A stretch of 32,692 bases of DNA from Acetobacter oeni (GTDB taxonomy: Bacteria; Pseudomonadota; Alphaproteobacteria; Acetobacterales; Acetobacteraceae). Each line of letters opens with the position of its first letter. The first letter of the stretch is position 1. The notes beneath the pieces are model-generated. The model was not told where the DNA came from and ran no database searches. It worked only from the letters and a program-made list of their open reading frames with translations. Positions 6,489 to 14,806 of the stretch are shown in pieces. The position numbers and the translations under genes were made by a program. The stretch is taken from NCBI RefSeq assembly GCF_011516825.1, contig NZ_WOTA01000032.1, positions 1 to 32,692 of the forward strand. Direction: 5' to 3'.

Positions 6489-6959
6489 ATGACTACTTCT
6501 GACCTGCCCAACAGCCTGATCCCTTCCACTATTCGTATGTACACAGTCCCCGGGCTTCCTGAGACGAAAACTTCGTGTTGCTCGTCAGTCCCGTCTACAC
6601 AGCGAGGCATCACAACAGCGACAGGCTTCGTTCCTGAAATGCCACCCAAATCGAGTGCAGCTTTACTTGATTACAGTGTAGATTTTACAGGGTGGCTTAC
6701 TGACACGGGCGATATGATAGAATCAGGAGGCGTATCCGCAACAGTCCGCACGGCAGCCGGGTTTTCATATGATCTCGCGGTTATATGGGCAGAGCCTTTT
6801 AGTGGAACACAGGCTGTTGTCATGCTTGCTTCAGGGCCGGCCGGCACGTTTCAGATCGTCAACGTACAGGTGATAACGCAACAAGGAAGAACGTGTACCC
6901 AAGAAATTATAGTACCGATTATACAGGAGACAGAGATCGTCGATTTGTCAACTCATTAG
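6489..6959 (+). CDS. Phage fiber-tail adaptor-like protein
   Basis: A protein of 156 residues from ATG 6489, with AAGG 8 nt upstream. The frame is open to 6300, but the extra part is not protein-like. Residues about 60-150 resemble a small immunoglobulin-like phage structural protein often annotated as fiber-tail adaptor. The pattern is LLDYSVDFTGWL, then a GDMIESGG turn, then AVVMLASGPAGTFQIVN, then a final strand TQEIIVPI. In phages this protein joins tail fibres or tail tube parts. No other tail gene is near, so it is a leftover of a prophage or a captured gene. Residues 1-55 are unrecognised. Confidence rests on pattern alone. Confidence 0.5.
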   Translation: MTTSDLPNSLIPSTIRMYTVPGLPETKTSCCSSVPSTQRGITTATGFVPEMPPKSSAALLDYSVDFTGWLTDTGDMIESGGVSATVRTAAGFSYDLAVIWAEPFSGTQAVVMLASGPAGTFQIVNVQVITQQGRTCTQEIIVPIIQETEIVDLSTH

Positions 6960-7063
6960 CACTGTAGTTTCGTTCTCTGATGAATTCTGAATCTATGGGT
7001 AGTCATAATTCGGGATATGATAAGTTGTGTGTATCTGTTGAAGATGTGCTGGAACTGTGAGCA

Positions 7064-7078
7064 ATCGCGCTTCGCGAT
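7064..7078. repeat. Short perfect hairpin
   Basis: ATCGCG-CTT-CGCGAT, a 6-bp stem with a 3-nt loop, lies about 100 bp downstream of the phage-like gene. It is not followed by a T-run. Confidence 0.35.
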
Positions 7079-7108
7079 GTATTAAAAAGGCCGCTAGCCC
7101 TTCTATTT

Positions 7109-7136
7109 ACGCAGAAGCGTGTCGTTGCTTCTGCGT
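7109..7136 (+). terminator. Candidate terminator hairpin
   Basis: ACGCAGAAGC pairs perfectly with GCTTCTGCGT around an 8-nt loop. It is followed by GTGCCTTTTC, so the T-run is short. It lies downstream of the phage-like gene and could end that transcript. Confidence 0.4.
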
Positions 7137-7463
7137 GTGCCTTTTCGGATATCCTGACTGGTTAAACAACCGCCGTATTTTCAAGCTCATCAGCAACATG
7201 ATGCCAGCAGAAAGACTGAACTACGGCTTTACCGCGCTCCGGGGTGGTTCATTTTTCCCATTTTGAGCCATGTTTCGCAGTTCCGGTCATAATTGCGAAA
7301 TATCTCGCCAAATCCGCACATGTTCGCGTGCGTTCAAGAACACGCAGCGCTTCCCGCATCACTTCATTGCCAATACCGTCTCAGGGAACGACGGAATATT
7401 ACAGGCTTTCATGCAGGAGTGTCTCCATTGCTGGCATGAAGCAGGTTTACTGACCGGGCGACG

Positions 7464-8627
7464 TCATAAAGCCGTGGCGCAACCCTGTGCGAGCGTGTGC
7501 CAGTAGCGAACGCCGCGAGGAATAATGGCATCGTCAAAATCGTAGTCCGGAGCGTGAAGACGCGCGGAGTTACCATTGCCGATCATGGCATACGCGCCTG
7601 GCTTCCGCTCCAGCATGAAGCCGAAATCTTCCGAGGCCAGACTTGGTACGATGTCCAGATCCGGTGCGGAACCGCCCTCCTGCTCCATGAGTTTCAGCAT
7701 GGCGGCACGGGCGAAATCGGTGGCATCCGGTGCATTAACGGTAACCGGATAAGGCTGATGAAAATCCACCGAAATGGCAGCCGCGTGAGCTTCCGCCAGA
7801 CCTGCGCAAAGACGGGCAAGTCCGGCTTTCAGGTCGTTGAGAACGTGCGGATCGAGTGCTCGCAGCGTACCCGCCAGCGTTGCGGTCTGCGGCAGAATGT
7901 TATCGGTTGTACCCGCCTCGAAAATACAGAAGGACACGACGGCGGCGACCATCGGGTCCGTGCGGCGCGCGACGAGCAGTTGCGCTTCCTGCACCAGGGC
8001 GGCACCTATGGTCAGCGGGTCTGTTCCGAGATGAGGCTGGGCAGCGTGTGAGCCTTTCCCGGTAATGACAATGCGAAACCGCCAGCCCCCGGCCATGACC
8101 GGCCCCGTGCGGACACCGAGACGTCCGGCTTCGAGACCGGGCCAGTTATGCAGACCGAAACAGAACTGCGTCGGAAAACGCTCGAACAGTCCTTCATCGA
8201 TCATTACTTTCGCACCAGCCCCCCCCTCTTCAGCGGGCTGAAATACGAAATGCACGATGCCCCGCTCCGGCGGATCGACGGCAAGAGTTTCGGCCGCGCC
8301 AAGAAGCATGACGGTGTGACCGTCATGTCCGCAGGCGTGCATGATCCCGTCGTTGCGGGAGATCCACAATGCGGTTCCGTTTTCCCAGATCGGGAGAGCG
8401 TCCATATCCGCGCGGAGCATGATGGCCGGTCCCGGGCGTCCGGTATCCAGCGTGGCCACCACACCCGTTTTCGCAATGCCTGTCTCTGGTGTGTAACCGA
8501 GAGCCTGCAGGCGGGAAGCGACGAGACCGGCAGTGCGTTTTTCCGTGAAACGCAGTTCCGGATGAGCATGAAGATCTCGTCTCAGCTCTGTAAGAAACGA
8601 AAGATCGCTCTGAACCGACGCTGTCAT
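7464..8627 (-). CDS. M20 family amidohydrolase (hippurate hydrolase-like)
   Basis: A protein of 387 residues, the usual length for M20D amidohydrolases, which remove an acyl group from N-acyl amino acids (hippurate, N-acetyl or indole-acetyl conjugates). The metal site is complete: HACGHDGH (Cys99, His101), QPAEEGGAGA (Glu133, Glu134) and GLHNWP (His160). The lid/dimerisation domain follows at about 180-295 (GKGSHAAQPHLGTDP), then the C-terminal catalytic part with SEDFG. It is cytoplasmic, with no signal peptide. The ATG lies 7 nt after the stop of the aldehyde dehydrogenase, so the two form an operon. It probably deacylates the imported compound or a conjugate made during its breakdown. The exact substrate is unknown. 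Confidence 0.85.
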   Translation of the reverse strand: MTASVQSDLSFLTELRRDLHAHPELRFTEKRTAGLVASRLQALGYTPETGIAKTGVVATLDTGRPGPAIMLRADMDALPIWENGTALWISRNDGIMHACGHDGHTVMLLGAAETLAVDPPERGIVHFVFQPAEEGGAGAKVMIDEGLFERFPTQFCFGLHNWPGLEAGRLGVRTGPVMAGGWRFRIVITGKGSHAAQPHLGTDPLTIGAALVQEAQLLVARRTDPMVAAVVSFCIFEAGTTDNILPQTATLAGTLRALDPHVLNDLKAGLARLCAGLAEAHAAAISVDFHQPYPVTVNAPDATDFARAAMLKLMEQEGGSAPDLDIVPSLASEDFGFMLERKPGAYAMIGNGNSARLHAPDYDFDDAIIPRGVRYWHTLAQGCATAL

Positions 8628-8634
8628 CGCACGC

Positions 8635-10113
8635 TCAACCCGCTGCCATCAGCACGCTTTTGAGGCGCAGATTTGCTTCAAAGGCCTGCCGTCCGAGATC
8701 CTTGCCGATCCCCGATCCGCCGTAGCCGCCTGTGGGGATGACAAAATCGGATGAGCGCCCGTAACGGTTGACCCAGACCGTTCCGGCTTTCAGTGTGCGG
8801 ATCGCGCGCATTACCCGGCCCATGTTGGACGTATGAACCCCGGCGGCCAGCCCGTAGACGGGATGCTGAGCCAGCGTGAAAGCCTCGTCTTCCTCATCAA
8901 ACACGCGGACAGACAGAACGGGACCGAAAATTTCCTCCTGCCAGGCCGGGCAATCCGTATCGGAAACCGACAGAATACCGGGCGAGAGAAAGACGCCCCC
9001 ATTGCCGTTATCCATCCGCGCACAGTTGGCCAGGCTTTCCGCTCCGGCGGCCTGGCTGTCTGAAACGATTTTCAGGATGCGATCCGCCTGAGTCGCGGAG
9101 ATGATCGGAGACCAGGCGGCCTTACCGCTCCATGGCGCCATCGCACGCGGACGGGCACAACGTCTGATCAGCGCCTCTGTAAGCTGACCGGCGACGGAAC
9201 GATGCACGATCAGCCGGGAGCCGGTGACGCACACCTGACCGGCATTGCCGGTGAAGGCGCGAAAGATCCGGTCGGCCACATCCTCCACGGAAGGGATGTC
9301 ACCGAAAACGAGTTGCGGACTTTTACCGCCCAGTTCCAGCGTGACCGGTTTAGGCCCGCTTTCCGCGGCGGCCTTCATGACCGCGATGCCGGTGCGTGTC
9401 GAGCCTGTAAAACTCAGTTTTCCGATCAGCGGATGACGACAGAGCGCCTCTCCCGTAACCGGCCCGGTACCCTGAACGACATTGAACAGACCTGCGGGAA
9501 GACCTGCCTCGCAGGCGAGTTCCGCCAGACGGACAACGGAGAACGGCGTCATCTCGGAAGGTTTCAGGACCGATCCGTTGCCGGCGGCAAGGGCAGGCAC
9601 GACCTTCCAACTCGCCATCACCAGCGGAAAATTCCACGGAGCGATCGCGCCGGTCACACCATAGGGTTCATGAATGGTCATCCCCAGCAGGTCCGAGGAT
9701 GTCGCGGCCACTTCCCCGCCGGTCTTGTCACAATATTCGGCGAAAAATCTGATGCCTTCCGCCAGGAAGGGGATATCCCAGGCGAGTGTCTCCGCGATCG
9801 GACGTGTTGAGCAGATGGTTTCCAGACGCGCCAGCCCCACTCTGTGCTGATCCACCAGATCGGCCCAGCGTCGCAGAACACGCGCCCGGTCACGCGGCGC
9901 ACAGGTGCTCCAGCCGCTTTCCTGCTGCACCTTTGCCGCAAGCCGGACCGCCTCATCGACCAGGTTTTCACCTGCCTCGGGTAGGCCGGCAATGACTTCA
10001 CCGTTTCCCGGACTGATGACGGCAATATCTTCTGCGCCCGTGACCAGTCTGCCACCCAGAAAATGGCCGGACGGCAGCTGAACTTCCGCCGGACTGAAAC
10101 TGATATCCGTCAC
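8635..10113 (-). CDS. NAD(P)-dependent aldehyde dehydrogenase
   Basis: A protein of 492 residues started at GTG 10113, which has AGGAG 7-9 nt upstream. The frame extends to 10272, but that stretch is not protein-like. All ALDH landmarks are present: APWNFPL (Asn161), KPSE (Lys184), FTGSTRTG (235-242), LELGGKSP (Glu260), the nucleophile in GNAGQVCVTG (Cys295) and EEIFGPV. The C-terminus (GGYGGSGIGKDLG) resembles betaine-aldehyde and gamma-glutamyl-aminobutyraldehyde dehydrogenases. A short segment before WSPIIS (PRAMAPW) seems a few residues shorter than usual. It is the first gene of the leftward pair with the M20 hydrolase, diverging from the aminotransferase. A likely role is oxidation of the aldehyde released by transamination or by amine oxidation. 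Confidence 0.87.
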   Translation of the reverse strand: MTDISFSPAEVQLPSGHFLGGRLVTGAEDIAVISPGNGEVIAGLPEAGENLVDEAVRLAAKVQQESGWSTCAPRDRARVLRRWADLVDQHRVGLARLETICSTRPIAETLAWDIPFLAEGIRFFAEYCDKTGGEVAATSSDLLGMTIHEPYGVTGAIAPWNFPLVMASWKVVPALAAGNGSVLKPSEMTPFSVVRLAELACEAGLPAGLFNVVQGTGPVTGEALCRHPLIGKLSFTGSTRTGIAVMKAAAESGPKPVTLELGGKSPQLVFGDIPSVEDVADRIFRAFTGNAGQVCVTGSRLIVHRSVAGQLTEALIRRCARPRAMAPWSGKAAWSPIISATQADRILKIVSDSQAAGAESLANCARMDNGNGGVFLSPGILSVSDTDCPAWQEEIFGPVLSVRVFDEEDEAFTLAQHPVYGLAAGVHTSNMGRVMRAIRTLKAGTVWVNRYGRSSDFVIPTGGYGGSGIGKDLGRQAFEANLRLKSVLMAAG

Positions 10114-10348
10114 AACACACTCTCCTGGGGCTGGTCGGGAACCAGTCCTTTTCTTGCGGGACCGTATCTTTTTCCCATTGCCCCGGTCAGCGCAAATGCA
10201 AAATGACTTGGAAAGCGATTTGATGTACCCTCCCGTTGCTGCCGGACAGAACAGCATAATCTGCTTTCGCACCGGGCCATTCCGGTGACATATTCTCCTC
10301 GCTTCCCCTCATAGGTCAGAAACCAGACACCATAGCGGACCGCAGAGC
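10114..10348. promoter_or_regulatory. Divergent promoter region between the two catabolic arms
   Basis: A gap of 235 bp separates the GTG of the aldehyde dehydrogenase (leftward) from the ATG of the aminotransferase (rightward), so promoters for both must lie here. An inverted repeat CACCGG-N6-CCGGTG (10270-10287) and a smaller one CTGGT-N5-ACCAG are candidate operator or leader hairpins. No promoter boxes could be assigned with confidence. Confidence 0.45.
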
Positions 10349-11728
10349 ATGACCCCCGAGACTCTTGCCCGACTTGATCGCGCCCACCTCATTCACCCGG
10401 TTTCCTCATGGCGCGACCAGGAAGAACACGGCCCGCGCCTTCTCAGCCACGGGCAGGGGGTGTGGCTGACAGATATGCATGGCCACACGCTGCTCGACGG
10501 GTTTGCCGGGCTGTGGTGCGTCAATGTCGGATACGGTCAGGACAGCGTGGTGAAAGCCGCAACCGAACAGATGACCAGACTGCCCTATGCCACGGGTTAT
10601 TTCGGCTTTGCGAACGAACCGGCCATCACGCTCGCGGCACGTCTGGCTGAGGTGACGCCGGGCGATCTGAACCGGGTCTTCTTTTCCCAGGGCGGGTCGG
10701 ACGCGGTTGACAGCGCGCTCCGCTTCATCCGGTTCTATCAGCATGCGCGGGGCACGGCGGGCAAACGCCATGTCATCGGTCTGGCGCGCGGCTATCACGG
10801 CAGCACTTATACCGGCGCAGGTCTGACGGCTCTTGCCGCTTTCCACCGGGACGCCGATGTCCCTCTGCCCTGGCAGCATCACATTCCGAGCCCTGACCCG
10901 TATCGTCATCCGGCCGGACATGACGGAGACGCCCTCATTGCCGCCTCCGTTTCATCCCTGCGGGCAAAGGTCGCGGAGTTGGGCGGGCCGGAACACGTGG
11001 CGGCTTTCTTCTGCGAGCCGGTCCAGGGATCCGGTGGCATCATCGTGCCTCCGCGCGGCTGGCTGACAGCCATGCGGGAGGCCTGTCGCGAGATGGATAT
11101 TCTGTTTGTCACGGATGAAGTCATCACCGGCTTTGGACGTACCGGGCCGCTTTTTGCCTGCGAGCATGAAGGCGTGGTACCGGATATGATGACCGCCGCA
11201 AAAGGTCTGACCTCCGGCTATGCGCCGATGGGTGCCGTGTTCATGAGCGAGACCGTTTACAGCACCATTCGCGACGCCACGCCTCCGGGTGTCGCGGTCG
11301 GTCATGGCATGACATACAGCGCGCACCCGGTCAGCGCCGCGATCGGTCTGGCCGTGTTGGATCTGTATCAGGGCGGCGTTCTCGAAAACGGGGTCAAAGC
11401 CGGCGCGCATCTTGCAACACGCCTGGCGGGGATGAAAGATCATCCGCTGGTTGGAGATGTCCGCTCGGCAGGTATGCTGGCCGGGATCGAGCTGGTCACT
11501 GACAAGAAAAACAAAACCAAACCAGCGGCGTCTCTTGGCATTTCGAAGAAAATGTCGAAGGCGGGCTATGAGCAGGGCGTGCTGTTCCGCGCCTTTGGCG
11601 ACGATATTATCGGCCTGGCGCCGCCTCTGACCTGTTCCGTGGAAGAAACGGATATTCTGTGCGATCGTATTGAGGGCGTTCTGAATACGCTGATGGATGA
11701 CAGAGAGATCGTTGCCGCGATCGTCTGA
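10349..11728 (+). CDS. Class III (omega) aminotransferase
   Basis: A protein of 459 residues, typical of PLP-dependent omega-aminotransferases such as putrescine/cadaverine-pyruvate and beta-alanine-pyruvate transaminases. Visible features are SQGGSDAVDSA (cofactor phosphate binding, from 113), ARGYHG (146-151), CEPVQGSGG (222-230), DEVITGFGRTG (Asp256, which contacts the pyridine nitrogen) and TAAKGLTSG, with the Schiff-base Lys285. It removes a terminal amino group to give an aldehyde, which the nearby dehydrogenases can oxidise. It is the first gene of the long rightward operon, about 70 bp ahead of the [2Fe-2S] subunit. The amino donor cannot be read from the sequence. The polyamine-type SpuC group is the closest by eye. 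Confidence 0.87.
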   Translation: MTPETLARLDRAHLIHPVSSWRDQEEHGPRLLSHGQGVWLTDMHGHTLLDGFAGLWCVNVGYGQDSVVKAATEQMTRLPYATGYFGFANEPAITLAARLAEVTPGDLNRVFFSQGGSDAVDSALRFIRFYQHARGTAGKRHVIGLARGYHGSTYTGAGLTALAAFHRDADVPLPWQHHIPSPDPYRHPAGHDGDALIAASVSSLRAKVAELGGPEHVAAFFCEPVQGSGGIIVPPRGWLTAMREACREMDILFVTDEVITGFGRTGPLFACEHEGVVPDMMTAAKGLTSGYAPMGAVFMSETVYSTIRDATPPGVAVGHGMTYSAHPVSAAIGLAVLDLYQGGVLENGVKAGAHLATRLAGMKDHPLVGDVRSAGMLAGIELVTDKKNKTKPAASLGISKKMSKAGYEQGVLFRAFGDDIIGLAPPLTCSVEETDILCDRIEGVLNTLMDDREIVAAIV

Positions 11729-11799
11729 ACCGGCGCGAACAGGACACGGCGTGGAATGTATGGCCGCGCCGTTATGCAAATGAGGAGATTCCGGCGTCT

Positions 11800-12099
11800 A
11801 TGACAGGACTTTTCAGGCGTGTCGCTGAAACCGGGCGACCGGAAATCGCCATTACGGTGGATGGACACGCGGTGACGGCACTGGAAGGCGATACGATTCT
11901 CACGGCGCTGCTTGTTGCCGGAGACCGGCTGCGTTTCAATGAGTTCGATAAAATGCCACGGGCAGGTTTCTGTCTGATGGGGGCATGTCAGGACTGTCGC
12001 GTGTGGACGGAAGACGGTCATGAACTCCGCGCCTGTTCGACGTCCGTGACGCCGGGACTGCGCATCGTCACAAAGGAAGTTCCATGGACGCGCCCGTAA
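11800..12099 (+). CDS. [2Fe-2S] small subunit of an opine-type dehydrogenase
   Basis: A protein of 99 residues with a plant-type ferredoxin fold. The cluster ligands are Cys58, Cys63, Cys66 and Cys79 (FCLMGACQDC and then RACST), spaced C-x4-C-x2-C-x12-C. The family comprises HcnA, the small subunit of opine oxidases and D-hydroxyproline dehydrogenase gamma. It carries electrons from the flavin subunits toward the respiratory chain. GAGGAG lies about 12 nt before the ATG. The 3' end overlaps the next gene by 16 bp, so the subunits are translationally coupled. Size, order and overlap match the three-subunit family closely. Confidence 0.85.
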   Translation: MTGLFRRVAETGRPEIAITVDGHAVTALEGDTILTALLVAGDRLRFNEFDKMPRAGFCLMGACQDCRVWTEDGHELRACSTSVTPGLRIVTKEVPWTRP

Positions 12100-13469
12100 T
12101 CGTCGTTATCGGTGCGGGGCCGGCCGGCACCCGCGCCGCGCAGACGCTGGCCTGCGCCGGTCTGCGCCCGATTGTTCTGGATGAAAATCAGCGTCAGGGC
12201 GGGCAGATTTATCGCCGTCAGCCGGAAAATTTCACGCGTGCGCCGGCGAAACTCTATGGCGCTTCAGCGGCGGCCGCGACGGCGCTGCATGCCGACTTTG
12301 AGGCTTTGCGGCCATCGCTGGACTATCAGCCCGAAACCCTGGCCTGGGGCGTTTCCGGCGACATGCTGCTGACCGAATGCCGGGGCCACGCGGATGCCGT
12401 TCGCTTCGATGGCCTGATCATTGCTTCCGGCGCGACAGACCGGATCATGCCCTGCCCCGGCTGGACCCTGCCGGGCGTTTTTTCGCTCGGCGGCTCGCAG
12501 ATTGCCCTTAAGGCGCAGGCCTGCGCGATTGGTCAGGCGCCCGTGTTCATGGGAACCGGCCCGCTGCTTTATCTGGTGGCCTGGCAGTATCTTCAGGCCG
12601 GAGTGAAACCCCGCGCCGTCCTCGACACGTCTTCGTTGACAACACGGCTGCGGGGTCTCGGCGGTCTGCGTCGGCGCCCTGCCGTTCTGGCGCAGGGGCT
12701 GCGCTATATGGCCGGTCTGGCGCGAGCCGGCATCACGCTCCGTTCCGGCATCCGGCCTGTGCGGATTGAATCGCGGCAGGACGGCGAGACGCCCTGCGCA
12801 GGGGCCGTCATCTGGAAGGACGGACAGGGTCGCACGCACCGCACAGACTGCGATGCCGTGGGTATCGGATACGGACTGCGTTCCGAAACGCAGCTTGCCG
12901 ATCTGCTGAAATGCGACTTTGCGTTCGATGCGACATCGCGTCAGTGGCTGCCGGTCACGGACAGGGACGGCGCGACATCCCGGGCAGGCGTTTATCTGGC
13001 AGGTGACGGCGCGGGCATCCGGGGCGCGGACGCCGCTGAAAGTGCCGGGGCTCTGGCAGCGCTGCGCTGTTTGCAGGATATCGGCCGTCCGGTCATGGAG
13101 GGGGAGATGACCCGGCTGCGGGCCGCGCTCGAACCGATGAACGGCTTCCGGCACGGGCTTGAGACCGGCTTTCCCTGGCCGTGGCGGCACGCGGCCGGTC
13201 TGCCGGACGACACCGTTGTCTGCCGCTGCGAAAACGTCACGGCAGGCGATATCCGTCGCGCCGCCGGGCCACTGGACAGCCCGGAAATCAATCGTGCCAA
13301 AGCGTTCGTTCGTGTTGGCATGGGCCGGTGTCAGGGCCGCATGTGCGGACTCGCCGCCGCAGAAATTCTTGCCGCGGCAAGAGGGGTCGCAATCGAAGAA
13401 GCCGGTCGCGTCCGCAGCGCCGCTCCGCTCAAACCGCTGCCTGCGAAAATCCGGGGTGTCGTGACATGA
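12084..13469 (+). CDS. FAD/NAD-binding subunit with BFD [2Fe-2S] domain
   Basis: A protein of 461 residues, the size of HcnB and of opine oxidase subunit A (OoxA/NoxA). The N-terminus has the FAD site IGAGPAGTRAA (9-19). A second nucleotide-binding region lies around VFMGTGPLLYL. A GVYLAGDGAG motif (302-311) contacts the flavin. The C-terminal BFD-like domain binds a second [2Fe-2S] cluster through Cys380, Cys382 (VVCRCEN), Cys416 and Cys421 (GRCQGRMCG). In the family this subunit works with a DAO-type partner to oxidise a secondary amine. The stop overlaps the ATG of the next gene (ATGA), which supports complex formation. The internal BFD Cys are all intact. Confidence 0.87.
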   Translation: MDAPVIVVIGAGPAGTRAAQTLACAGLRPIVLDENQRQGGQIYRRQPENFTRAPAKLYGASAAAATALHADFEALRPSLDYQPETLAWGVSGDMLLTECRGHADAVRFDGLIIASGATDRIMPCPGWTLPGVFSLGGSQIALKAQACAIGQAPVFMGTGPLLYLVAWQYLQAGVKPRAVLDTSSLTTRLRGLGGLRRRPAVLAQGLRYMAGLARAGITLRSGIRPVRIESRQDGETPCAGAVIWKDGQGRTHRTDCDAVGIGYGLRSETQLADLLKCDFAFDATSRQWLPVTDRDGATSRAGVYLAGDGAGIRGADAAESAGALAALRCLQDIGRPVMEGEMTRLRAALEPMNGFRHGLETGFPWPWRHAAGLPDDTVVCRCENVTAGDIRRAAGPLDSPEINRAKAFVRVGMGRCQGRMCGLAAAEILAAARGVAIEEAGRVRSAAPLKPLPAKIRGVVT

Positions 13470-14617
13470 GTCTTTCCACACAGATTGCTGGACGGGCGGA
13501 CGTCATCATCGCCGGTGGTGGCGTGATGGGCGCGGCAACGGCGTTCTTTGCCCGGCAGCTCGGTCTCTCCGTGATTCTGCTGGAGCGTGATCTCGTCGGC
13601 CAGTATGCTAGCGGGACCAATTTCGGAAATGTGCGGCGTCAGGGACGATTCCTGCCGCAGCTTCCGCTCTCCAACCGTTCCCGCGAACTCTGGGGACGCC
13701 TGCCTGAACTGATCGGGGAGAATGTCGAGTTTGTCGCCAGCGGGCATGTCCGTGTCTCCTTTAAGGAAGAAGACAGTCAGCGACTGGAAAAATACGCGCA
13801 GGACTGCAAGCCTTACGGGCTGGAGCTGGAAATTTATAGCGGCCGGCAGGCGCTTGAGCGCTTTCCGATGCTGTCGCCCGACGTGCATCTGGTCTCTTTC
13901 TCGCCTCTCGACGGACATGCAAATCCGCGTCTTGCGGCACCTGCTTTTGCCCGCGCGGCACGCCGGGCCGGAGCGACAGTTCTGGAACGCACGGAAGTGC
14001 TGAATATCAGCAAAAACTCAGAGGATTTTGTCGTCGAGACCGCCGGAGGACAGCGTTTTGCCGCCCCCCAGCTTCAGATTTCGGTCGGCGCCTGGGCCCG
14101 CAGAATTGCGGCGGCTTTCGGCGAGGATCTCCCCCTGGTTCCCAAAGCACCGCAAATGGCGGTCACGGAACCGGTGCCGTACCGGATTCACCCGGTCATC
14201 GGTTACGCCACCCAGGAGGAGGAAGCGGGCGTTTATCTCCGCCAGGTCGAGCGTGGAAACATCGTATTTGGCGGAGGGCGGCGCAGCACGGTCGATCTGG
14301 AAGCAAAGCGGGCGCGACTTGATCCGCTCAATACGCTCCGGCAGATGCCGCATATGGAACGTCTTCTACCGGATTTCGCCCGCCTGCGCATCATTCGCAC
14401 ATGGGCAGGGATCGAGAGCTATCTGAACGACGATATTCCGGTGATGGGGCCAAGTCATCTGGTGCCCGGGCTCTTTTATGCCTTTGGTTTCTGCGGTGCC
14501 GGATTCCAGCTCGGGCCGGGCGTGGGCGCGACAATGGCAGATTTGCTGGCCAGGGGGCAGACGGAAATACCGCTGGCACCGTTCAGCATTGCCCGTTTTG
14601 CGTCCGCCGCCGCATGA
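13466..14617 (+). CDS. DAO-type FAD subunit of an opine-type dehydrogenase
   Basis: A protein of 383 residues from ATG 13466, which overlaps the previous stop by 4 bp. The open frame extends upstream to 13181 but only as an out-of-frame shadow. It has the FAD dinucleotide site IIAGGGVMGAA (14-24), the LLER acidic end of the second strand, and the SGTNFGNVRRQ stretch typical of DAO-fold enzymes. The C-terminal AFGFCGAGFQLGPGVG closes the flavin site. It corresponds to HcnC, OoxB or the catalytic subunit of D-hydroxyproline dehydrogenase, the site of C-N oxidation of an amino acid or opine. Which substrate is used cannot be told: glycine (HCN synthesis), D-amino acids and opines are all known for this fold. 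Confidence 0.86.
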   Translation: MSLSTQIAGRADVIIAGGGVMGAATAFFARQLGLSVILLERDLVGQYASGTNFGNVRRQGRFLPQLPLSNRSRELWGRLPELIGENVEFVASGHVRVSFKEEDSQRLEKYAQDCKPYGLELEIYSGRQALERFPMLSPDVHLVSFSPLDGHANPRLAAPAFARAARRAGATVLERTEVLNISKNSEDFVVETAGGQRFAAPQLQISVGAWARRIAAAFGEDLPLVPKAPQMAVTEPVPYRIHPVIGYATQEEEAGVYLRQVERGNIVFGGGRRSTVDLEAKRARLDPLNTLRQMPHMERLLPDFARLRIIRTWAGIESYLNDDIPVMGPSHLVPGLFYAFGFCGAGFQLGPGVGATMADLLARGQTEIPLAPFSIARFASAAA

Positions 14618-14806
14618 GCGACGCCAAGAACCCTCCTGCCCCATATTCTTCTTCTGATTCTTTCAGGGATTTTTGCGACAGAACTTTCTGCCGCCATTTT
14701 CCGATCATTCAGAATTCTCTGCCGTAAAAGAGAAGAAAGAAGTGGCATCCCCTCCCCTCCGCATGTTGTCATATCGCAACATTAACCAGCACGGACAGGA
14801 CAGATC
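14618..14806. other. Gap within the rightward cluster
   Basis: A 189-bp gap with no gene. An inverted repeat ATGTTG-N8-CAACAT (14763-14782) lies 25-44 bp before the HAD gene and could be an operator for an internal promoter. The gap suggests that the HAD/ABC part can be transcribed separately. Confidence 0.35.

Larger units (their letters stand above)
6960..7463. other. Intergenic region with two strong hairpins
   Basis: No convincing gene is seen between the phage-like gene and the end of the M20 gene. Two inverted repeats are present at 7064-7078 and 7109-7136. The minus strand at about 7260-7380 keeps a short gene-like stretch (REALRVLERTRTCADLARY) that is interrupted by stops. It may be a coding remnant and I cannot name it. 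Confidence 0.35.

Noticed and set aside
7497..8663. Plus-strand open frames of 171-184 codons
   Set aside because: They are antisense to the M20 amidohydrolase, which has a complete metal site.
10114..10272. N-terminal extension of the aldehyde dehydrogenase
   Set aside because: The extra codons are not protein-like, and GTG 10113 has a good AGGAG and fits the family length.
13181..13465. N-terminal extension of the DAO subunit
   Set aside because: It overlaps the previous gene in another frame and is Arg-rich nonsense. ATG 13466 gives the ATGA overlap and the FAD site at the right place.
12264..13481. Long open frame of about 405 codons on the minus strand
   Set aside because: It is antisense to the FAD/BFD subunit, whose motifs are complete. 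GC-rich codon use on the plus strand creates such mirror frames.
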